Source of the DNA: JAWLBW01 sp041687475
GTDB lineage: Bacteria > J088 > JAWLBW01
Length of the DNA stretch: 6,249 bases
Reading direction: 5' to 3'
Assembly (NCBI GenBank): GCA_041687475.1
Contig: JAWLBW010000284.1
Span: 1 to 6,249 of the forward strand
The notes beneath the pieces were generated by a model. That model made no database searches. It was not told where the DNA came from and saw only the letters and a program-made list of their open reading frames with translations. This document shows, piece by piece, positions 1 through 4,253 of the stretch; positions within the stretch are counted from its first letter, which is position 1, and each line of letters begins with the position of its first letter. The position numbers and the translations under genes are program-made.

Positions 1-1719
1 GCGGGGGCTCTGCCCTTCTATTGTTTCTTCGAGGCCGGTGGGCAGGTTCGGCCGTTGCGTTACGAACATGCGCAGGTATGCGTACGAGGGGCGCAGGTAC
101 ACGCCGTGCGGCAAGGAAAGCATCAGCGAGGCCTCGCCGCCGTAGCTCACTGCGTCGCCGAGTATACCCTGGCGTTGGGCAATGGTCGGCGGGGTGGCCG
201 TAAGGTCCTGCGATTCGGGTACCACCGTGGTCAGATTCGTGTGGTCGAACCGGAACAGCGCAAGGTCGAAAGAGGTATTCTCCCAGGGCGACGACCGGTA
301 GCCGACTTCATAGGCAATCAGGGCTTCGGCAGGCAGATCGGTGCTTCCCTCAATGGTAACGACCGGCCCGTCGGGATACGCGAGCCGGGCAAAGACGTCC
401 GATTCCTGCCTGTTGGGCGTACGAATGGCCCGCGAGACCGAAGTCCACACCAGATGGCTTTCTGCCGGCTTCCAGGCCACGCGCACATTGGGTTGGAGTT
501 CGAGGCCTGAAAAGACATTGTATTCGAGCTGGGTTCCCAGGGTCAGCCAGAGCCGACGGGGCAACAATTCGACTTCGTCCTGAAGGAACAGGCTGACGAG
601 GTGATTCGCGCGGCTGCGGGGTATGAATTGCAGCAGCTCGTTGCGCTCGACGCTGTCCCAGTACAGGCGGTATTCGAACCCCCAGACCAGTGAATGGCGC
701 CTTGCCGGCGAGAATGCGTGCTGAAATTCGGCATCGAGCGTGCGACCGAGAATACGAATGTTGTCGATGAGCGAGTCGCGTTCGTACTGGTCGAGCGACA
801 CCTGCGAACTTACCGCGGCGCCGCCGCTGAAGCTACGCTTCCAGCGCCCCGAAACGTAGGCGCCCGAGTAAAGCGTTACCCCGCGCCGCCGCTCGGGCGC
901 GAGCGTAGAGGGATTGAGCACCAGGTGGTTGCGCCCCGACCGGGTTCGGTGGGCGTCGGCGTCGACGGTGAAGGAGTTGCCGCCCACCTTGAAATCGGTA
1001 CGAATTCCGCCGCGAACCGACTGCAGCCCCGAAGAATCTTCGCCGCCCACTTCGTCGCGGTCGAAGGCTTTTGCCCAGACGCGGTAGTGGGCGTCTTCTC
1101 CGAACGCGCCGCCGTAGCGCAGTGAAGCAAAGGCGCGCTCTTCATTCCCCCCGCCTCCGCCGGCCAGCCAGCCCTGGGTCGCGCGCGACGACTTCGTCTG
1201 AATGTCGATGACGCCATTGACGGCGTTGGCGCCCCAGAGCGTGCTCCCCGGGCCTCGTACGATCTCAATACGATCGATGTCTTCGAGCAGCACGTCCTGG
1301 GCTTCCCAGAAAACGCCCCCGAAAAGGGGCCAGTAAAGCGGCCGCGAATCCTGCAGCACGAGCAATTTGTTCGAGCCTTCGCCGGCAAAGCCGCGAATGC
1401 TGATGGCGTAGCGGGCAGAGTCTATGCGGGCCACATGCACGCCGGGGGCAAGACGCAGGGCCTCGGGCAGACTGGGCGCGCCGTCGCGCAGGATTTCCTG
1501 CCCCGAAACGATGGCCACGGCTGCCGGCGTCTGGGTAATGGGCTCGGGGCTGCGGGTCGTCAGGCTGACCTTGATGTCGGCCAGTTCTTCGAGCTCGAGC
1601 CAGCCCAGCTCTTCGGCTTCGAGAATGACCTCGTCGGTCTCGTCGCTCGCTTCGTCGGCGGCCACCCGGGTCGTCGCTCCGGCCAATATGAGTGTAAGGA
1701 TACCGACCACCAGGCGCAT
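1..1719 (-). CDS. TonB-dependent outer-membrane receptor (3' end outside window)
   Basis: The minus strand is open for 573 codons from the ATG at 1719 to the window edge. The product should be an energised outer-membrane channel taking up a scarce ligand (iron chelate, cobalamin, sugar or other); nothing seen fixes the substrate. Residues 1-21 look like a signal peptide (MR, hydrophobic run, cleavage near VAA|DEA). Residues about 21-50 are strongly acidic, with TonB-box-like stretches DEVILEA (29-35) or IKVSL (49-53). Residues about 60-177 form the plug: PAAVAIVSGQEI, LPEALRLAPGVHVARI, ISIRGF, then the family signature IDRIEIVRGPGSTLWGANAV (148-167). The remainder is beta-barrel, with alternating aromatic strands, SRAIRTPNRQESDVF near 429 and AYEVGYR near 469. 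Related receptors run about 650-700 residues, so roughly 100 are missing. An upstream in-frame GTG at 1737 is an alternative start; ATG 1719 gives the better signal-peptide N terminus. Family certain, ligand unknown. Confidence 0.93.
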   Translation of the reverse strand, partial: MRLVVGILTLILAGATTRVAADEASDETDEVILEAEELGWLELEELADIKVSLTTRSPEPITQTPAAVAIVSGQEILRDGAPSLPEALRLAPGVHVARIDSARYAISIRGFAGEGSNKLLVLQDSRPLYWPLFGGVFWEAQDVLLEDIDRIEIVRGPGSTLWGANAVNGVIDIQTKSSRATQGWLAGGGGGNEERAFASLRYGGAFGEDAHYRVWAKAFDRDEVGGEDSSGLQSVRGGIRTDFKVGGNSFTVDADAHRTRSGRNHLVLNPSTLAPERRRGVTLYSGAYVSGRWKRSFSGGAAVSSQVSLDQYERDSLIDNIRILGRTLDAEFQHAFSPARRHSLVWGFEYRLYWDSVERNELLQFIPRSRANHLVSLFLQDEVELLPRRLWLTLGTQLEYNVFSGLELQPNVRVAWKPAESHLVWTSVSRAIRTPNRQESDVFARLAYPDGPVVTIEGSTDLPAEALIAYEVGYRSSPWENTSFDLALFRFDHTNLTTVVPESQDLTATPPTIAQRQGILGDAVSYGGEASLMLSLPHGVYLRPSYAYLRMFVTQRPNLPTGLEETIEGQSPR

Positions 1720-1743
1720 TTGAACTTCGGCAATCACTCTGAA

Positions 1744-1748
1744 CCTTT
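1744..1748 (-). promoter_or_regulatory. Possible ribosome binding site favouring a GTG start at 1737
   Basis: The minus strand reads AAAGG here, followed by six bases and then GTG (1737-1735), in frame with the receptor and six codons upstream of the ATG at 1719. The ATG itself is preceded only by a weak GAAG five bases away. The ribosome-site evidence therefore favours the GTG, while the signal-peptide shape favours the ATG. Confidence 0.35.
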
Positions 1749-1903
1749 GTGCTGCGTTACCGCCGGTCGGATAACTCGGGGCGTTCGGCTTGCCGGCATT
1801 CGCTGCAGCGTAAATCGGGATGCCCGAATCCTAACTCGATTTGACCGAGGCACGCCACCCGAATCAGCCAATCGCCGAGGTTGAAGCGAAAAATCCTCTC
1901 GCG

Positions 1904-1916
1904 ATTATGGCATAAT
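1904..1916. promoter_or_regulatory. Candidate bidirectional extended -10 promoter core
   Basis: ATTATG-G-CATAAT is a perfect 6-1-6 inverted repeat. Read on the plus strand it gives TGG-CATAAT, an extended -10 (TGn plus five of six consensus bases) aimed at the dehydrogenase, with +1 expected near 1923. Read on the minus strand it gives TGC-CATAAT aimed at the receptor, with +1 near 1897. The -35 candidates are poor on both sides (GAAAAA plus strand, TTATCT minus strand), as is usual where an extended -10 carries the promoter. Symmetric, overlapping -10 elements driving divergent transcription are a known arrangement in bacteria. Assignment is by inspection only. Confidence 0.45.
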
Positions 1917-1926
1917 GCGCACATTA
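1913..1926. promoter_or_regulatory. Inverted repeat, possible operator
   Basis: TAATG-CGCA-CATTA is a 5-4-5 inverted repeat overlapping the plus-strand -10 and start region of the dehydrogenase promoter. A repressor bound here would block that promoter and possibly its divergent partner. It does not fit the Fur, Zur or PerR consensus as I know them, so no regulator is named. Confidence 0.35.
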
Positions 1927-1995
1927 AGATAAGGGCAACAGGGGGGCGAAACGGGCAATCGCCTGCGTTCCGGCACGACTTGATTTCATTGTTCC

Positions 1996-2009
1996 GTGGC
2001 TACGGCCAC
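1996..2009 (+). other. C(UACG)G tetraloop hairpin in dehydrogenase leader
   Basis: GTGGC-TACG-GCCAC forms a perfect 5-bp stem closed by a UNCG-class tetraloop with the canonical C-G closing pair, among the most stable small RNA loops. It ends 11 bases before the AGAGG ribosome site of the dehydrogenase, so in the mRNA it could act as a 5' stabiliser or translation element. The GTG at its first base is in frame with the dehydrogenase but is unlikely to be the start. Confidence 0.4.
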
Positions 2010-2020
2010 TCGACACACGC

Positions 2021-2025
2021 AGAGG
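2021..2025 (+). promoter_or_regulatory. Ribosome binding site for dehydrogenase start at 2032
   Basis: AGAGG sits six bases before the ATG at 2032. This start gives the same N-terminal length before the conserved AA-E-G segment as E. coli Ahr. A second site, AAAGGA at 2036-2041, lies eight bases before an in-frame ATG at 2050, so the start is not fully settled. Confidence 0.5.
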
Positions 2026-2031
2026 CATCAT

Positions 2032-3039
2032 ATGGAAAGGACCCAATCGATGGCGGCCATGGAGCAGGGCGCCGACCTGCAACCGTGGACCAGGGAGGCA
2101 CCCGCCATACGTTCGCACGAGTGCCTGATCAAGGTTCGAAGCTGCGGCATCTGTCACAGCGACATTCACATGATCGACAACGACTGGGGCACGAGCCGAT
2201 ACCCCTTGGTGCCCGGTCACGAGGTGGTGGGTGAAGTCGTCGAATGCGGCGATGCCGTGCGGGGCCTGCGGCCGGGTACCAGGGTGGGCATCGGGTGGCA
2301 GTCGTCGTCGTGCGGCACGTGCATGGACTGCCTGCGGGGCGACGAAAACCTTTGCGACCGCAGCGAGGGGCTCATCGTGCAGGGCTACGGTGGGTTTTCC
2401 GCCCACGTCGTCGTCGACGCGCGTTTCGCCTTTCCCATTCCCGACGGCATCGAAACCGACGAAGCCGGGCCGCTTCTATGCGGCGGTGCGACGGTTTATT
2501 CGGCGCTGCGATATGCCGGCATGCGGGGCGGACAGGAAATCGGCGTCATCGGTATCGGTGGTCTGGGTCACATGGCCGTTCAATTCGCGGCCAGGTTGGG
2601 TAACCGGGTCACGGTTTTCACCAGCAGCCCCGATAAGGCCGAATTTGCAGCGACGCTGGGGGCCGTCGACGCCGTCATGGTCGGTGAAGACGGGCGCCCG
2701 CAGACCAAGCGGCGCTTCGATATCATTTTGAATACCGCGCCCCGCCATCTGGCGTGGAATTCGTGGCTCAACCGCCTTGACTCCGACGGTACGCTGACGT
2801 TTGTAGGCATACCGGGCGGGGCGGCCGAGATCGAGCTGGGGGTTCTGCTGGGGAAGCGACGGCGCATCATGGCCAGCGCCATCGGCAGTCCTGCCGTTAT
2901 CACGGAAATGCTCAGTATCGCTGATCGGTTCGGCGTGCGTCCGATGATCGAAACCTTTCCCCTCGAAGAGGTGAATCGGGCGCTGCAGCGGGTACGCGAT
3001 AACACCGTGCGCTACCGTGCGGTCGTGAAGGTGGCCTGA
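2032..3039 (+). CDS. ahr: Zinc-dependent alcohol dehydrogenase / aldehyde reductase, Ahr (CAD) type
   Basis: A 335-residue cytosolic medium-chain dehydrogenase, expected to reduce aldehydes to alcohols with NADPH. The catalytic zinc ligands are present: C38 (CGICHSD), H63-E64 (PGHE) and C150 (GPLLCGG). The structural zinc site is complete with C94, C97, C100 and C108. The Rossmann motif is GIGGLG (174-179), and the strand after it ends in FTSSPDK (196-202), with small hydroxyl residues in place of the acidic residue of NAD-dependent enzymes; this points to NADP(H). CGICHSDIHMIDNDWG and the segment YPLVPGHEV closely resemble E. coli Ahr (YjgB, 339 residues), a broad-range aldehyde reductase, and less closely YahK. 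The gene stands alone, divergent from the receptor. The natural aldehyde, such as a fatty, aromatic or detoxification substrate, cannot be read from sequence. Start chosen at 2032 by ribosome site and family length; 1996 (GTG) and 2050 (ATG) are alternatives. Confidence 0.9.
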   Translation: MERTQSMAAMEQGADLQPWTREAPAIRSHECLIKVRSCGICHSDIHMIDNDWGTSRYPLVPGHEVVGEVVECGDAVRGLRPGTRVGIGWQSSSCGTCMDCLRGDENLCDRSEGLIVQGYGGFSAHVVVDARFAFPIPDGIETDEAGPLLCGGATVYSALRYAGMRGGQEIGVIGIGGLGHMAVQFAARLGNRVTVFTSSPDKAEFAATLGAVDAVMVGEDGRPQTKRRFDIILNTAPRHLAWNSWLNRLDSDGTLTFVGIPGGAAEIELGVLLGKRRRIMASAIGSPAVITEMLSIADRFGVRPMIETFPLEEVNRALQRVRDNTVRYRAVVKVA

Positions 3040-3054
3040 TTGCCGTGCCGTACA

Positions 3055-3071
3055 GGGGTGGGAGGAGGTGG
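3055..3071 (+). other. G-rich tract, possible two-layer G-quadruplex
   Basis: GGGGTGGGAGGAGGTGG has five G runs separated by single bases, starting 15 bases after the dehydrogenase stop codon. Such short loops favour a two-tetrad quadruplex in RNA or DNA. No classical terminator hairpin with a T tract was found after this gene. Confidence 0.3.
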
Positions 3072-3075
3072 ATGC

Positions 3076-3089
3076 GTGATACGTGAAAC
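3076..3089 (+). repeat. Two-unit heptad repeat (GTGATAC GTGAAAC)
   Basis: Two adjacent 7-base units of the form GTGANAC. They match, in inverted orientation, the five-unit array at 3171-3205. The second unit runs into a 10-base perfect palindrome GAAACGTTTC (3085-3094). A further GTGAATA at 3131-3137 may be an isolated degenerate unit. Confidence 0.45.
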
Positions 3090-3170
3090 GTTTCGTGCAG
3101 CACGTTTATTGATTTGCGGCAGGGAACATGGTGAATAGGGGAGAAGAGCCTGGTTACGAGCAGGGCCTTC

Positions 3171-3205
3171 GTATCACCTTTCACCTCTCACCTTTTACCT
3201 CTGAC
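3171..3205 (-). repeat. Five-unit degenerate heptad tandem repeat
   Basis: On the plus strand the 35 bases divide exactly into GTATCAC, CTTTCAC, CTCTCAC, CTTTTAC and CTCTGAC. On the minus strand these are GTCAGAG, GTAAAAG, GTGAGAG, GTGAAAG and GTGATAC, consensus GTGANAS. The 7-base period and the fixed TNAC-type ending hold in every unit. The array lies between convergent genes, 25 bases past the 3' end of the aminotransferase gene. Function unknown; heptanucleotide tandem repeats are known in intergenic DNA of some bacteria, for example heterocystous cyanobacteria. Confidence 0.6.
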
Positions 3206-3230
3206 TCCGTGCGCGCCGTGGGGCACGTGA

Positions 3231-4109
3231 CTACGGCTGCGAGGCCATGCTGAGCTGCAAGGTGCGAATGATGCTGTCGGCCCGGGGGCTCATCGGCACC
3301 GGCTTTCCGTTGGCTTGTACGATGGGGGCGGCGTCGATGAGGGCGTTGGTGAGGAAGGCGCCCTCGCAGTTTTTGACCAGGTCGTCGATGTTGAAGACGC
3401 CGTACTCCAGCTCGACCCCGATCTTCGAAGCCAGGCGAATGACCGTGTCGCGGGCGATGCCCGGAAGAATGCCCATTTCAAGCGGCGGGGTTACGAGTTT
3501 GCCGTCGCGCAGCGCAAAGATGTTGGTGGTCGCGCCTTCGCGTATGTTGCCGATCATGTCGACGAAAAGCGCCTCGTCGTACCCGCGGCGCTGCGCTTCC
3601 TGCACGCCCCAGACCGAGGGAAGGTAGTTCAGCGATTTCAGGTGTGGAAAGGTGCGCCTGATTTCCGGTGAAAGGGAAAAAACCTTGGTTCCGCGACGCT
3701 TCCGGTTCACGCTCTCGGGAAGCGGACGCGCCACAATCAGCGTCGTGCCGGGCTGGTTGCGCAGCGACATGGCCGCAAGACCGCCGGTTACCGTGATGCG
3801 AATCGAGGCGTCGGTATAGCGCAGGCCGTTCTGTTCGAGCAGGCTCTCAATGGCCTCGCTCCAGTAGCCGAAGTCCATTTCGACTTCGATACCCATGAAA
3901 TCTGCGCCCAGGAACATGCGCTCGAGGTGACGTTCGAGGCGTATGACCTGGCCGTTCATGCTGCGCATGGTTTCAAAGAGACCGAACCCGTACAGCAGAC
4001 CTCGGTCGAGGTGACTGAAGCGGGCATGGTTCGACTCGATGATGCCTCCGTTGTAGAAGACATATTCCTGTATGGTGTCGGATACGGCGGGCAGAGTGGA
4101 GACCGGCAT
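3231..4109 (-). CDS. Class IV PLP-dependent aminotransferase / aminodeoxychorismate lyase family
   Basis: A 292-residue fold-type IV PLP enzyme, complete. YVFYNGG (16-22) and FSHLDRGLLYGFGLFETMR (31-49) are the usual N-terminal domain signatures, followed by RLERHLERM (57-65). K158 in HLKSLNYL should form the Schiff base with PLP. The downstream block EALFVDMIGNIREGATTNIF (179-198), with E191, and PPLEMGILPGIARDTVI (208-224) are the cofactor-binding signatures. Candidate activities are 4-amino-4-deoxychorismate lyase (PabC, folate), branched-chain aminotransferase (IlvE) or D-amino-acid aminotransferase. The segment AFLTNALIDAAPI (251-263) resembles the TN-type motif of PabC rather than the usual TGTAAEV of IlvE, so I lean to PabC-like. 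No folate or branched-chain genes lie nearby to settle it. The first about 15 residues precede the conserved core; no ribosome site is visible before the ATG, which fits the leaderless transcript predicted from its promoter. Confidence 0.88.
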   Translation of the reverse strand: MPVSTLPAVSDTIQEYVFYNGGIIESNHARFSHLDRGLLYGFGLFETMRSMNGQVIRLERHLERMFLGADFMGIEVEMDFGYWSEAIESLLEQNGLRYTDASIRITVTGGLAAMSLRNQPGTTLIVARPLPESVNRKRRGTKVFSLSPEIRRTFPHLKSLNYLPSVWGVQEAQRRGYDEALFVDMIGNIREGATTNIFALRDGKLVTPPLEMGILPGIARDTVIRLASKIGVELEYGVFNIDDLVKNCEGAFLTNALIDAAPIVQANGKPVPMSPRADSIIRTLQLSMASQP

Positions 4110-4117
4110 GGCAAGCC

Positions 4118-4146
4118 AATATAACAGGCCGCCGGTTTCTACGCAA
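4118..4146 (-). promoter_or_regulatory. Candidate promoter of the class IV aminotransferase gene
   Basis: The minus strand carries TTGCGT (4146-4141), a 17-base spacer and TATATT (4123-4118), five of six matches at -10 but only three of six at -35. The predicted transcript start is near 4111, two bases before the ATG at 4109, which would make the message leaderless. Confidence 0.4.
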
Positions 4147-4221
4147 CGAAACTCGCGGTGCGACCGGAGTTCAGCCGTCTATTCCCCACGGAATTGCACC
4201 TACCGGCTGGTTGGCCGCCTC

Positions 4222-4230
4222 TGGTAAAAT
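4222..4230 (+). promoter_or_regulatory. Candidate extended -10 promoter of the hydrolase gene
   Basis: TGG-TAAAAT is an extended -10 with five of six consensus bases. No good -35 lies at 16-18 bases. The predicted +1 near 4237 leaves a leader of only about 17 bases that begins at the ribosome binding site. Confidence 0.35.
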
Positions 4231-4235
4231 AGAGA

Positions 4236-4244
4236 AAGGGAGGA
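4236..4244 (+). promoter_or_regulatory. Strong ribosome binding site before a GTG start
   Basis: AAGGGAGGA ends nine bases before the GTG at 4254. It is the best ribosome site in the window and supports GTG as the hydrolase start, since no in-frame ATG lies near it. Confidence 0.65.
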
Positions 4245-4253
4245 ACGAACCAA

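Larger units (their letters stand above)
1720..2031. other. 312-base divergent intergenic region (receptor / dehydrogenase)
   Basis: No convincing gene lies here; open frames that enter it are antisense shadows or lack a ribosome site. It holds a two-way -10-like palindrome (1904-1916), an overlapping inverted repeat (1913-1926), a 10-base perfect palindrome CGCTGCAGCG (1801-1810), a small hairpin TCGGG-ATG-CCCGA (1815-1827), a direct repeat CCCGAATC (1823-1830 and 1858-1865) with CCGAGG downstream of each copy, a possible stem GGCGA/TCGCC (1945-1949 with 1959-1963) and a tetraloop hairpin (1996-2009). If the central palindrome is the promoter, both genes have long leaders: about 160-180 nt for the receptor and about 109 nt for the dehydrogenase. 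No known riboswitch consensus was recognised. Confidence 0.7.

Noticed and set aside
55..1125. Plus-strand open frames under the receptor gene (55-510 and 694-1125)
   Set aside because: They are antisense to a clear receptor with plug and barrel motifs; their translations are Arg/Pro-rich with no recognisable domains or ribosome sites.
876..1388. Minus-strand frame of 170 codons beginning MPAKART
   Set aside because: A different frame of the same strand as the receptor; the receptor frame carries all conserved motifs.
1435..1884. Plus-strand open frame of 149 codons entering the intergenic region
   Set aside because: It lies antisense over the receptor signal peptide and plug, has no ribosome site and no family resemblance.
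1720..1900. Cobalamin or TPP riboswitch upstream of the receptor
   Set aside because: The conserved core boxes of either class were not found on the minus strand.
1904..1926. Fur, Zur or PerR box
   Set aside because: The half-site order (ATTATG then CATAAT) is the reverse of the GATAAT/ATTATC Fur pattern, and spacing differs from Zur and PerR consensus.
1996..2031. GTG at 1996 as start of the dehydrogenase
   Set aside because: It has no ribosome site, lies in the tetraloop hairpin, and adds a His/Thr-rich 12-residue prefix absent from the family.
3076..3177. Terminator hairpin from GTGATACG/CGTATCAC
   Set aside because: The arms are 86 bases apart with no T tract and compete with other heptad pairings.
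3171..3205. CRISPR array or simple low-complexity sequence
   Set aside because: Units are 7 bases with no spacers, so not CRISPR; the exact 7-base phase across five units argues against random low complexity.
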